From positions 1-64,000 of the forward strand of contig NZ_MIJB01000029.1 of the NCBI RefSeq assembly GCF_002174305.1: a stretch of 64,000 bases of DNA. The letters are read 5' to 3'. The notes under the pieces were generated by a model, which saw only the letters and a program-made list of their open reading frames with translations, did no database searches and was not told the origin of the DNA. Origin of the DNA: Aeromicrobium sp. PE09-221. GTDB taxonomy: Bacteria > Actinomycetota > Actinomycetes > Propionibacteriales > Nocardioidaceae. This document shows positions 53,427 through 62,145 of the stretch, in pieces. A program made the position numbers and the translations under genes. The first letter of the stretch is position 1, and the number at the start of each line of letters is the position of its first letter.

Positions 53427-54155
53427 ATGCTGCGCATTAAGGATCTGACCAAGGCCTATGGCGATCACGTCGTGCTCGACGGGATCGACCTGTCGGTCGC
53501 GCGCGGCGAGGTCGTCTGCCTCATCGGTGCCTCGGGCTCGGGCAAGTCGACCCTGCTGAGATGCTTGGACCTGCTGGAGATCACCGATGACGGCGATATC
53601 TGGCTGGACGACCGGGAGATCACCGATCCCACGGTCGATCCCGACGAGATCCGCCGCTCGATCGGCATCGTCTTCCAGTCCTACAATCTCTTCCCGCACC
53701 TGTCGGTGCTCGACAATGTGACGATCGGGCCGCGTCGGGTCCTGGGCCAGAAACGGGCCGAAGCGGAGCGGCGCGCGCACGAGCTGCTGGACCGCATCGG
53801 TCTGGACGGCAAGTCGGATGCCTACCCCGACGCCCTGTCCGGCGGTCAGCAGCAGCGGGTGGCGTTGATCCGCGCCGTCGCGATGCAGCCGAAGCTCCTA
53901 CTCCTCGATGAGGTCACGGCGGCCCTCGATCCGATGCTCGTGGGAGACGTGCTCGATGTCGTGCGGGACCTCGCGGCGGAGGGGCACACGATCGTCATGG
54001 CGACGCACGAGATGGCCTTCGCCCGAGAGTCCGCGGACCGGATCGTCTTCCTCGCCGATGGCCGTATCGTCGAGGAGGGCACGCCTGAGCAGATCTTCAC
54101 GGCGCCCCGCGAGGCCCGCACCCGAGAGTTCCTCGCCCGTCATCTGCCCGCCTGA
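53427..54155 (+). CDS. Amino-acid ABC transporter ATP-binding protein
   Basis: 242 aa GlnQ/HisP-type ATPase: Walker A GASGSGKST, signature LSGGQQQRV, Walker B LLLDEVTAALDP, switch His in MATHEM. Starts one base after the permease stop codon; third and last gene of the operon. Walker B has Val after Glu (DEV instead of DEP), a tolerated variant. Confidence 0.9.
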   Translation: MLRIKDLTKAYGDHVVLDGIDLSVARGEVVCLIGASGSGKSTLLRCLDLLEITDDGDIWLDDREITDPTVDPDEIRRSIGIVFQSYNLFPHLSVLDNVTIGPRRVLGQKRAEAERRAHELLDRIGLDGKSDAYPDALSGGQQQRVALIRAVAMQPKLLLLDEVTAALDPMLVGDVLDVVRDLAAEGHTIVMATHEMAFARESADRIVFLADGRIVEEGTPEQIFTAPREARTREFLARHLPA

Positions 54156-54158
54156 CCG

Positions 54159-55139
54159 CTATCGGGTGACGCGCGCGAGGAAGTCCTTCGTCGCGTCCAG
54201 GACCTGCTGACTCTCCGGCAGGTTCAGGTCGAACTGGAACTCGTGGCCGAGAGGCGGCTCATGGTCGGCGGGCCAGAAGAGGGCCGTGACATCGACACCC
54301 GCGTCGGTGAGCCGCTCGGTGAACAATCGGCCCTGGATCGTGAGCGGATCACCGTTCCCGCCTGTCACGAGCGTCGGCACGTATCTGGAGCTCACGTGCT
54401 CGGCGACGGAGGCTTCGCGTACGCGGGGGGAGTCGAAGGACGTGGTGGCGAAGTAGGCACGTCCGACGGTCCGGACGAACCAGCCCCCGATGCCGCGGGC
54501 GCCCGCCAGGAGGGCCGGTGCCTGCGGCCCGCAGTGGGAGATGACCCCGCACAGCTGTCCGGCGCCGATCGCGGGTCGTAGGCCGATGAGATCGGCATAG
54601 GACGGCTCGGTGATCGCCGCCGCGAGCTGAGCGCTGATCTGGGCCCCCGCAGAGTCGCCGGCGAGGACGAGCCGGTCCGCGTCGATGTGCAGCTCCTCGG
54701 CGTGTTCGACGAGCCAGCCGATCGCCGCGTTCACCTGACGCAGGGGCAGCGGATACCGGGCGGCCGGCGCGAGGGTGTAGTCGACGGCGACGACCGTGTA
54801 TCCCTCGGCCGCGAGGATCTTCGCGTATGGCTCGACATCGGCCGGAGATCCGGCGACCCAGCCGCCTCCGTGGACCCAGACGACCGTCGGCAGAGGGTGC
54901 TCGGTGCCCTCCGGGTACCAGACGTCCAGGAGCTCCTCTGGTCGTGTGCCGTAGGCGACACCACGACGACCAGCGACGTGCGCGGGAACGAAGGGCGCCA
55001 ACCGTGCGACGGTGCGCGCCCCGCCTCGGGTGAAGGCCCGCCGGATGAGTGCCGAACCCGCGCGCGGCACGCGCCAGAGGCACAGGAGGACGAGGCCGGC
55101 TATCGCCGCGAGGAGCAGGAACGCGCGTTGTGGCACCAT
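54159..55139 (-). CDS. Alpha/beta hydrolase (HSL-type esterase/lipase), membrane-anchored
   Basis: 326 aa. An N-terminal hydrophobic segment (~5-24) suggests a membrane anchor or signal, then the hydrolase: oxyanion motif VWVHGGGW, nucleophile elbow LAGDSAGAQ and a late acid/His pair (PADHEPPLGHEFQF). Hydrolyses small esters or acyl groups. ATG 55139 is chosen as the first start before the hydrophobic segment. It lies 17 nt after the flavin reductase on the same strand and may share its mRNA. Confidence 0.85.
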   Translation of the reverse strand: MVPQRAFLLLAAIAGLVLLCLWRVPRAGSALIRRAFTRGGARTVARLAPFVPAHVAGRRGVAYGTRPEELLDVWYPEGTEHPLPTVVWVHGGGWVAGSPADVEPYAKILAAEGYTVVAVDYTLAPAARYPLPLRQVNAAIGWLVEHAEELHIDADRLVLAGDSAGAQISAQLAAAITEPSYADLIGLRPAIGAGQLCGVISHCGPQAPALLAGARGIGGWFVRTVGRAYFATTSFDSPRVREASVAEHVSSRYVPTLVTGGNGDPLTIQGRLFTERLTDAGVDVTALFWPADHEPPLGHEFQFDLNLPESQQVLDATKDFLARVTR

Positions 55140-55156
55140 ACGCGCAGCGTAGGACC

Positions 55157-55648
55157 TCAGAAGGCCTGGTGGGTGCCGAAGGTCCGCTGCCAGTAGGCGA
55201 GTGGCCGCCCCGCGGCTGCCTCGGCCTCCACGACATCGCCGAGCACGAGTGTGTGGTCGCCCGCGGGCACGAGACTCGCCACGTCCGCGAGCACCCAGGC
55301 GTGCACGTCGTGCAGTCGCGGGGCCCCGGCGTCCTCCCAGGCGATATCGGCGAACCGATCGTGGACGTCCTTGCTGAAGCGCAGCGCGATCTGGTCGTGA
55401 TGGGCCGCGAGCACGTTGACCCCGAACTGCCCACCCCGGCTCAACCGCGCCAACAGGCTCGACGTGCGCGACAGCGACAGCAGAACCATCGGCGGATCCA
55501 TCGACAGCGACATGACGCCGCTGAGGGTGGTGCCGTGTGGACGGCCTCCCCCGGAGGAGGTCGTGACGACGCATAGACCGGTCGTGAGGTTCGCCATGGC
55601 GCGCCGGAGGGCCGTCTGCAGGGCGGGGTCGCTGCGGGTCACCGTCAC
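55157..55648 (-). CDS. Flavin reductase-like FMN-binding split-barrel protein
   Basis: 163 aa. Family pattern ANLTTGLCVVTT, then HGTTLSGVMSLSMDPPMVLLSLS and FGVNVLAAHHDQIALRFS. Usually the small component that supplies reduced flavin to a monooxygenase; no monooxygenase is adjacent. GTG start. A 27-aa ORF (55645-55728) overlapping it by GTGA is possible but unsupported. Confidence 0.87.
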   Translation of the reverse strand: MTVTRSDPALQTALRRAMANLTTGLCVVTTSSGGGRPHGTTLSGVMSLSMDPPMVLLSLSRTSSLLARLSRGGQFGVNVLAAHHDQIALRFSKDVHDRFADIAWEDAGAPRLHDVHAWVLADVASLVPAGDHTLVLGDVVEAEAAAGRPLAYWQRTFGTHQAF

Positions 55649-55820
55649 GACGCCACGCCCCCGTGATCGCCGAGGGGGGTGGAGATGCTCGCGGGGACGG
55701 CGCCGGTGAGGGGAGCGGTCGTTGCCATGTCAGCTACAGTGCTCCGCTCGGCTCCGTTCCGGAGCGCTGCTCACCCTGTGGTCAGGTGCCTCGCTGATCG
55801 ACGATCTGTGTTAGGACGTG

Positions 55821-56318
55821 TCAGCGACGGATGGCGATCGAGCCGCTGAGCGGCAAGGCGACATCAGTACGGTCCTCCTCGATCGCCGCCGCGATGAGGG
55901 CGGCGACATCGTCGGGGAAGGGCACCGGACGACGGCTGCTGAAGTCGACGTGGACGGCGATGGCCTCCATGACGCAGGCGAGCTGACCACGTGTGCGGTT
56001 GGTGATGAGTGCGGCCATATGGAGGGCCTTTGCACCGGCATCGACGGTGACCGTGTGCACACCGATCTCGTCGCCTTCGACCGCCTCTGCGAGATAGCGC
56101 AGGTGCTGCTCGGCCGTGAACGTGGTGAGTCCGCGTTCGGCGATGTAGGTATCGGGCATCCCGAGGTCCTGACGGTTGCGATCCCACATGGCGTGTCCGC
56201 CGAAGGCGAAATAGTGGCCGATGTTCATGTGGCCGTTGACATCGAGATGCTCCGGGCCGACCACGTGCTCGGCGGTCAGGGGCAGTCTCACGATCTGCTC
56301 GTACGGGAAGGGAGACAC
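55821..56318 (-). CDS. Hotdog-fold acyl-CoA thioesterase
   Basis: 165 aa. The hotdog signature DVNGHMNIGHYFAFG with the catalytic-type Asp/His near the central helix resembles 4-hydroxybenzoyl-CoA thioesterase and carnitine-type thioesterases. Acyl chain unknown. GTG start with GGAG close upstream. Stand-alone gene. Confidence 0.85.
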   Translation of the reverse strand: MSPFPYEQIVRLPLTAEHVVGPEHLDVNGHMNIGHYFAFGGHAMWDRNRQDLGMPDTYIAERGLTTFTAEQHLRYLAEAVEGDEIGVHTVTVDAGAKALHMAALITNRTRGQLACVMEAIAVHVDFSSRRPVPFPDDVAALIAAAIEEDRTDVALPLSGSIAIRR

Positions 56319-56517
56319 GCTCCGACCTTACCGGCGAGTAGCCGTCGGCAGGCGAGGGCCAGGACGGCGGTGCCCTCGTGCGGGCCTCCACACCGCTCGG
56401 TCCCCCGTCTCCGCGACGGGACGAGGAGTGCGGGATCGAGGCACGCGGGACCCCGGCGACGAGCACTCCTCGCCGGACACGATCATCCACTCACCCGGTC
56501 TCGAACCGGGGTGACTC

Positions 56518-56985
56518 TCAGACCGGCGGTGGGGTGTCGCGGCGCGCGTGTCGGGGATCGCCGACGGCCGGATCGTCCGCTGCCGACCCCGCATCGTCGG
56601 AGCGCGCCGAACGTCGAGGGGTCTCCCCTCCCGGTCCGTCGGGGTCGATCTCGTCGGCCTGGCGGAGCTGGTCATCCGCGGCGGTGCGCGTCGTATCGGC
56701 TTCGGCCCCGAGCGCCTCGGCCTGTGCGGCCAAGCGGTCGGCCTCCAACTGCGCCTGCTCGGCATCGGCCTGAGCGGTCGTGGCTTCCGCCTCCGCGCGG
56801 TGCGCCTCGACATGTCCCTCACGGGCGTTCTCACGGAGGTCGGCCGCCTGGATGCGGCGATGCTCACGCTGCTCCTGCTCACGGCGCTGCTTCGCCTTGG
56901 TGCTGTTGCGCAGCGCGAAGGCGATGATCGCGACGATGACGAGGACGGCGACGATCGCTACGGCGACCCAGATCATGGTGTCCAT
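56518..56985 (-). CDS. Membrane-anchored coiled-coil protein
   Basis: 155 aa: an N-terminal transmembrane helix (~5-25), then a long Gln/Glu/Arg/Ala-rich coiled coil (~28-115), and a disordered acidic, Pro-ended tail. This is the composition of small cell-envelope proteins of unknown role in actinobacteria. A short hairpin CACCCGG/CCGGGGTG at 56493-56514 lies just after its stop and may terminate it. Confidence 0.75.
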   Translation of the reverse strand: MDTMIWVAVAIVAVLVIVAIIAFALRNSTKAKQRREQEQREHRRIQAADLRENAREGHVEAHRAEAEATTAQADAEQAQLEADRLAAQAEALGAEADTTRTAADDQLRQADEIDPDGPGGETPRRSARSDDAGSAADDPAVGDPRHARRDTPPPV

Positions 56986-57068
56986 GCGGTGCTCCCTTCA
57001 GCGGGTGGATCCGCTCTCACCCCTTCGTACCGCACTCACGACCGTCCCGCTCGGCGAGCAGGGTCCGC

Positions 57069-60000
57069 TCAGGCGTTGCGCCGGTACTGGCCGCCGACCT
57101 CGAAGAAGGCATCGGTGATCTGCTGCAGGGAGCACACCCGCGCCGCGTCCATGAGCACCGCGAACACGTTCTCGCCTCCCATCGCCGCTTCCTTCAGGCG
57201 TGTCAAGGCCACCTCGGCATCGGCGCGGTGGGTGCGGTGGAACTCCTCGAGGCGCTCGAGCTGGGACCGCTTCTCCGCCTCGGTCGCACGGGCGAGCTCC
57301 ACGGTGGGCGGCTCGTCGCCGGTGTCCTGCGGTCGGAAGGTGTTGACACCGATGATCGGCAGCGAGCCGTCGTGCTTGCGCTGCTCGTAGAGCATCGACT
57401 CGTCCTGGATGCGGCCGCGCTGGTAGCCGGTCTCCATCGCCCCGAGAACGCCCCCGCGTTCGCTGATCGCATCGAACTCGCGCAGCACCGCCTCCTCCAC
57501 CAGGTCGGTGAGCTCGTCGATGATGAACGAGCCCTGCAGGGGGTTCTCATTCATCGCGAGCCCCCACTCGCGATTGATGATGAGCTGGATCGCCAGGGCA
57601 CGGCGCACCGACTCGGCGCTCGGGGTCGTGACCGCCTCGTCGTAGGCATTGGTGTGCAGGCTGTTGGCATTGTCGTAGATGGCGGTGAGCGCCTGGAGCG
57701 TCGTGCGGATGTCGTTGAAGTGCATCTCCTGCGCGTGCAGCGAGCGGCCCGAGGTCTGCACGTGGTACTTGAGCTTCTGGCTGCGCTCGGCTGCGCCGTA
57801 CTTGTCGCGCATCGTCACCGCCCAGATGCGGCGAGCGACACGGCCGAGGACCGAGTACTCCGGATCCATGCCGTTGCTGAAGAAGAAGGACAGGTTGGGC
57901 GCGAAGTCGTCGATGTCCATGCCCCGCGCGAGATAGGACTCGACATAGGTGAAGCCATTGGCGAGCGTGAAGGCGAGCTGGCTGATGGGGTTCGCTCCGG
58001 CCTCGGCGATGTGATAGCCCGAGATCGACACCGAGTAGAAGTTCCGCACCCCCTCGTCGATGAACCACTGCTGGATGTCGCCCATCATTTTGAGGCTGAA
58101 CTCCGTGGAGAACAGGCAGGTGTTCTGGCCCTGATCCTCCTTGAGGATGTCGGCCTGCACCGTGCCGCGGACGGTCTGCAGCGCACCGCGGCGCAGTTCC
58201 TCCCGCTCGGCGTCGTCGGGATCGCGGCCCTCGCGCTCGCGGAAGACCTCGACTTGCTGGTCGATGACAGTGTTGAGGAAGAAAGCGAGCACGGTGGGGG
58301 CGGGACCGTTGATCGTCATCGACACGCTGGTAGTCGGTGCGGTCAGATCGAAGCCGTCGTAGAGGGCCTTCATATCGTCGAGCGTCGCGACCGAGACGCC
58401 GGAGGTGCCGACCTTGCCGTAGATATCCGGACGGAGATCGGGGTCGCGGCCGTACAGGGTGACCGAGTCGAAGGCGGTCGACAGGCGGGTGGCTGGCTGG
58501 CCCTCGCTGAGCAGCTTGAAACGGCGATTGGTGCGGAAGGGGTCGCCCTCACCGGCGAACATGCGCGCCGGGTCCTCGTTGTCCCGCTTGAACGGGAACA
58601 CCCCGGCGGTGAACGGGAAGAAGCCGGGCAGGTTCTCCTTGCGCCAGAACCGCACCAGCTCTCCGTGGTCGGTGAAGCGCGGGAGCGCGACCCGTGGGAT
58701 CCTCGACCCCGCCAGTGATTCGCGGGTGAGCTGGGTGTGGATCTCCTTGTCCCGGACCACCACGGTCTGCTTGTCGCCGGAGTAGGACTCGATGATCGAG
58801 GGCCAGGCCGCCAGCTGGTCGCGGACCTCGACGGGCAACTCGGTCTCCGCGCGATCGGCTGCCTCGAGCACCGAGGTCTCACCCAACTCGGCGGCGACCT
58901 CGCGGAGACGTTGGGCGCGCGCGGTCTGGCGCGCGAGCTCCGCGGTCCGCGCGTGGTAGCCACGCACAGTCTCGGCGATCTCGGCCAGGTACCGCACGCG
59001 GCCCGGAGGCATGACGTGGTCCTCGTCGCTGGAATGACGCACCGATACAGCCGGCAGCACGCCCGGGTCGATGCCGACCAGCTCGCGCACGGCCTGGTAG
59101 AGCGCGGTGACCCCGTCGTCGTCGAAGGTCGCCGCCGACGTGCCGAAGACGGGCATCTCCTCGGGCCTGGAGCCGAAGGCCTCGCGGTTGCGCACCAGCT
59201 GACGACCCACGTCGCGGAGCGCATCCTTGGCGCCGCGTCGCTCGAACTTGTTGATCGCCACGATATCGGCGAAGTCGAGCATGTCGATCTTCTCCAGCTG
59301 CGATGCCGCGCCGAACTCCGGAGTCATGACATACAGCGAGTGGTCGACGAAGGGCAGGATCCCGGCATCGCCCTGGCCGATGCCGGGGGTTTCGACGATC
59401 ACGAGATCATTCCCGGCCGCCTTCAGCACCGCGATCGCATCGGCGAGGCCCTCGGGGATCTCGTGTGCGCCTCGGGTGGCGAGGGAGCGGAAGTAGACGC
59501 GGTCGCCGTCGAGGGCATTCATCCGGATGCGGTCACCGAGCAGCGCGCCGCCGCCCTTGCGCCGCGTCGGGTCGACGGCGATGACGCCGATCCGCAGCTT
59601 GTCCTGCTGGTCGACGCGGAATCGGCGCACCAGCTCGTCGGTGAGTGAGCTCTTGCCCGACCCGCCCGTTCCGGTGATACCGAGGACGGGCGTGGTCGAT
59701 GCGAGGGCGGCCCCGCGGATCCGGTCGCCGAGGGTGCCGTCGAGCCTCCCGAGCTCGGCACCGGAGATCGCCCGCGCGACCGCTGCGCGGTCCCCGGCGA
59801 GCACCGCGGACGGCTCGGGCCGATCCAGGTCCCAGAGGTCGACATCGCACTCGGCGATCAGTTCGTTGATCATGCCCGCGAGCCCCAGGCGCTGGCCGTC
59901 CTCGGGGGAGAAGATGTGCACGCCGGTGGCGCGCAATCGAGCGATCTCCTCGGGCACGATGACCCCACCCCCGCCGCCATAGACCTGGACATGGCGCACG

Positions 60001-60257
60001 CCTCGTTGGGCGAGCGATTCCACGAGATACTCGAAGAACTCGACATGGCCGCCCTGGTAGGAGCTGACTGCCACCCCCTGCACGTCCTCCTCGACCGCGG
60101 CGTCGACGATCTCGGCGACCGAACGGTTGTGCCCGAGATGGATCACCTCAGCGCCCTGGCTCTGCAGGATGCGCCGCATGATGTTGATGCTCGCATCGTG
60201 TCCGTCGAACAGCGCCGAGGCGGTGACGAAGCGAACCGGGTGGGTGGGGACGTGCAT
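57069..60257 (-). CDS. icmF: Fused isobutyryl-CoA mutase (IcmF)
   Basis: 1062 aa, the usual IcmF length. Order: N-terminal B12-binding domain (~8-145) with FDGHDASINIMRR carrying the cobalt-ligand His (~20), a MeaB-like G-protein chaperone domain (~150-420) with P-loop GTGGSGKSS and NKFERRGAKDA, then the large TIM-barrel acyl-CoA mutase domain. Interconverts isobutyryl-CoA and n-butyryl-CoA (some pivalyl-CoA) using coenzyme B12, with the G-domain guarding cofactor loading. Divergent from a MarR gene. A palindrome lies 35 nt upstream of the start. Confidence 0.93.
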   Translation of the reverse strand: MHVPTHPVRFVTASALFDGHDASINIMRRILQSQGAEVIHLGHNRSVAEIVDAAVEEDVQGVAVSSYQGGHVEFFEYLVESLAQRGVRHVQVYGGGGGVIVPEEIARLRATGVHIFSPEDGQRLGLAGMINELIAECDVDLWDLDRPEPSAVLAGDRAAVARAISGAELGRLDGTLGDRIRGAALASTTPVLGITGTGGSGKSSLTDELVRRFRVDQQDKLRIGVIAVDPTRRKGGGALLGDRIRMNALDGDRVYFRSLATRGAHEIPEGLADAIAVLKAAGNDLVIVETPGIGQGDAGILPFVDHSLYVMTPEFGAASQLEKIDMLDFADIVAINKFERRGAKDALRDVGRQLVRNREAFGSRPEEMPVFGTSAATFDDDGVTALYQAVRELVGIDPGVLPAVSVRHSSDEDHVMPPGRVRYLAEIAETVRGYHARTAELARQTARAQRLREVAAELGETSVLEAADRAETELPVEVRDQLAAWPSIIESYSGDKQTVVVRDKEIHTQLTRESLAGSRIPRVALPRFTDHGELVRFWRKENLPGFFPFTAGVFPFKRDNEDPARMFAGEGDPFRTNRRFKLLSEGQPATRLSTAFDSVTLYGRDPDLRPDIYGKVGTSGVSVATLDDMKALYDGFDLTAPTTSVSMTINGPAPTVLAFFLNTVIDQQVEVFREREGRDPDDAEREELRRGALQTVRGTVQADILKEDQGQNTCLFSTEFSLKMMGDIQQWFIDEGVRNFYSVSISGYHIAEAGANPISQLAFTLANGFTYVESYLARGMDIDDFAPNLSFFFSNGMDPEYSVLGRVARRIWAVTMRDKYGAAERSQKLKYHVQTSGRSLHAQEMHFNDIRTTLQALTAIYDNANSLHTNAYDEAVTTPSAESVRRALAIQLIINREWGLAMNENPLQGSFIIDELTDLVEEAVLREFDAISERGGVLGAMETGYQRGRIQDESMLYEQRKHDGSLPIIGVNTFRPQDTGDEPPTVELARATEAEKRSQLERLEEFHRTHRADAEVALTRLKEAAMGGENVFAVLMDAARVCSLQQITDAFFEVGGQYRRNA

Positions 60258-60291
60258 GCTGACCTCGCTGAGTAGTTCCTAGGCCATAAAA

Positions 60292-60309
60292 TAGTCGGAC
60301 TTCCTACTA
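60292..60309. promoter_or_regulatory. Palindromic operator candidate (TAGTCGGACTTCCTACTA)
   Basis: 18-bp site identical to its reverse complement at 14 of 18 positions, in the icmF-MarR divergent promoter. Size and placement fit a MarR- or TetR-type operator controlling icmF and possibly the regulator. Confidence 0.5.
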
Positions 60310-60330
60310 AATGAAAGCCGCTGATTCACT

Positions 60331-60405
60331 CGTTCTCGTTGAGTGTGACGTTTGGACGGCAAAATCGCTGAATTCGCCGTCCAAACGTCACACTCAACGA
60401 GAACG
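60331..60405. repeat. 30-bp perfect hairpin, family copy 3
   Basis: Arms 60331-60360 and 60376-60405 are exact complements with a 15-nt loop. The arm contains GTTGAGTGTGACGTTTGGAC, as at 3.5 and 49.5 kb. It lies between divergent icmF and MarR, upstream of both, so a terminator role does not explain it. Confidence 0.85.
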
Positions 60406-60431
60406 GGAGCCGGTCGGTTAGGCTTCTGCGC

Positions 60432-60920
60432 ATGGCGCCGCTGGAGTTCGACCCGATCGAGCGGGCGGGCGATCTCTGGGAGCGGCATGTCGGCGATGCG
60501 ACGTCCATGCGACTGGTCACCTCGCTCATGCGAGCCCAGCAGATCGTGCTCGCCCGACTGGAGGCGGTCCTGAAGCCGCTCGGCATCACCTTCGCGCGCT
60601 ATGAGGTGCTGCGACTGCTGTCCTTCAGCCGCTTCGGCTCCCTACCGCTCAGCAAGATCGGCGAGCGGCTCATGGTGCATCCCACCTCGGTCACCAATGC
60701 GATCGACCGCCTGGTGGCACAGGGCCTTGTGACGAGAGCCGTCGACGAGGGTGACCGCCGGCGGGTGCTGGCATCGTTGACGGCCGAGGGCGGGCAGGTG
60801 CTCGATCAGGCCACGCAGGCGCTCGTCGCCATCGACTTCGGTGTCGACGGCCTGACCTCGGACCAGCAACGCCAGGCCTATGAGCTGTTGCGAGTGCTGC
60901 GCTCGGCCGACTGGACCTGA
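60432..60920 (+). CDS. MarR-family transcriptional regulator
   Basis: 162 aa winged-helix regulator (LPLSKIGERLMVHPTSVTNAIDRLVAQGLV, wing DEGDRRRVLASLT). ATG 60432 has TAGGCT 7 nt upstream (leaderless layout). Divergent from icmF, so branched-chain acyl-CoA metabolism is its likely target; ligand unknown. Confidence 0.88.
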   Translation: MAPLEFDPIERAGDLWERHVGDATSMRLVTSLMRAQQIVLARLEAVLKPLGITFARYEVLRLLSFSRFGSLPLSKIGERLMVHPTSVTNAIDRLVAQGLVTRAVDEGDRRRVLASLTAEGGQVLDQATQALVAIDFGVDGLTSDQQRQAYELLRVLRSADWT

Positions 60921-60978
60921 TCGTCAGCACAGCGTCCCGGGCGCCTATCCACCGCCGCGGAAGGAACTGCCACCCTCC

Positions 60979-61506
60979 TCAGCGCAGGACGCGGTACCAG
61001 TGGGCGGTGCTGCCGGGTTTGCGTTCGAGCCGCACCTGCTGGCCGCCGGCTCGATGGAACAGCGGGGTCCCGTCGCCGAGGAGCACCGGTGCGACGAACA
61101 CGAGGATCTCATCGAGCAGGCCGGCATCGTGGACGCTGCCCGCGGCCTCTGCGCCGAGGATGTTCACATAGTGGCCCGCCGCCAGCTCCGTCGCTCGCTC
61201 GACCGCCGTCCGCACGTCATCGGTCACCAGGTCGACGCCCGGCTGGTTCGGGTCGAGCGTTCGGCTGAGCACCACGGCCGGACCCCCGTAGGATCCGCCG
61301 AAGGCGCCCTCGCTGTCCGTGCCCGCATTCGGGTCGTCGCCTCGATGCGTCCGGCCGCCCACCAGCAGGCAGCCGACCTCCTCGACGAGTGTGTCGGCCT
61401 CCGGGCCCAGGTCGTCTTCGAGATAGGGGGTCAGCCACCCCATGTCGCCACCCGGTCCCGCGATGTAGCCGTCGAGGGACATCGTGGCGGAATAGAGGGT
61501 CGTCAT
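60979..61506 (-). CDS. Dihydrofolate-reductase-fold family protein (RibD C-terminal-like)
   Basis: 175 aa with MSLDGYIAGPGGDMGWL near the start, a mid GCLLVGGRTHR and the C-terminal VAPVLLGDGTPLF typical of the YyaP/RibD-reductase branch. Not the classical FolA. Function usually unknown. Convergent with the MarR gene. Confidence 0.85.
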   Translation of the reverse strand: MTTLYSATMSLDGYIAGPGGDMGWLTPYLEDDLGPEADTLVEEVGCLLVGGRTHRGDDPNAGTDSEGAFGGSYGGPAVVLSRTLDPNQPGVDLVTDDVRTAVERATELAAGHYVNILGAEAAGSVHDAGLLDEILVFVAPVLLGDGTPLFHRAGGQQVRLERKPGSTAHWYRVLR

Positions 61507-61545
61507 CGGTGTAGCGTCTCATGCGGCCGATGCTCGATGGAACTC

Positions 61546-62145
61546 TCAGCCGGGTGGGAGCAGGAAGGTCCGCGTCAGCACGGTGCGCAGGCGGACGAGC
61601 TCGAAGCTCGCGTCGAAGTCCTCGTCGCCGGACCGCAGGTAGAGGCCGTCACTGATCGATTGCGCCCATGTCGCCGCATGCGCCGGCTTCCAGTCTGGGT
61701 CGGCGCGACCCTCGGTCTGCAGGCGGGTGATGAGATCGGCGAGCCTGCCATGAGCCACGGCGTCGACGGCGCCGAGCAGTTCTCCGACGACTGGATCGGT
61801 CCTCAGCTGTCCGAGCAGCATGAATGTCAATGGGCCGGCGAGGGGATCGCGCAGGTCCTCGGTGAGGCGGTCGATCACCTGCCAGAAGGCGATCAGCGCG
61901 TCGTCGTCCTCGATGGCGCGGAGGTCGGCAATCGTCACGTCGCGGTCGACCTCCAGCATGCCGTGGAGGATGGCCCGTTTGTCGGCGAAGTAGTGGAAGA
62001 TGGTGCCGGATCCGAGGCCGCTCTTGCGGCAGATGTCCTTGACCGTGGCCCCGTCGTAGCCCTTCTCGGCGAAGGCGTGTGCCGCACCGGCGACGATCTG
62101 CTCACGTCGCCGCGCGTGCAGGAGGGGGTCAGTCCGGCGAGCCAT
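61546..62145 (-). CDS. TetR/AcrR-family regulator
   Basis: 199 aa. N-terminal HTH (RREQIVAGAAHAFAEKGYDGATVKDICRKSGLGSGTIFHYFADK). ATG 62145 lies inside the end of the upstream two-helix membrane gene (17-nt overlap), so the pair is coupled and the regulator probably controls that operon through the palindrome at 62865-62877. Ligand unknown. Confidence 0.88.
   Translation of the reverse strand: MARRTDPLLHARRREQIVAGAAHAFAEKGYDGATVKDICRKSGLGSGTIFHYFADKRAILHGMLEVDRDVTIADLRAIEDDDALIAFWQVIDRLTEDLRDPLAGPLTFMLLGQLRTDPVVGELLGAVDAVAHGRLADLITRLQTEGRADPDWKPAHAATWAQSISDGLYLRSGDEDFDASFELVRLRTVLTRTFLLPPG

Noticed and set aside
55645-55728. 27-aa ORF overlapping the flavin reductase start by GTGA
   Set aside because: No Shine-Dalgarno, no leaderless -10 and no recognisable peptide; the overlap alone is common by chance.
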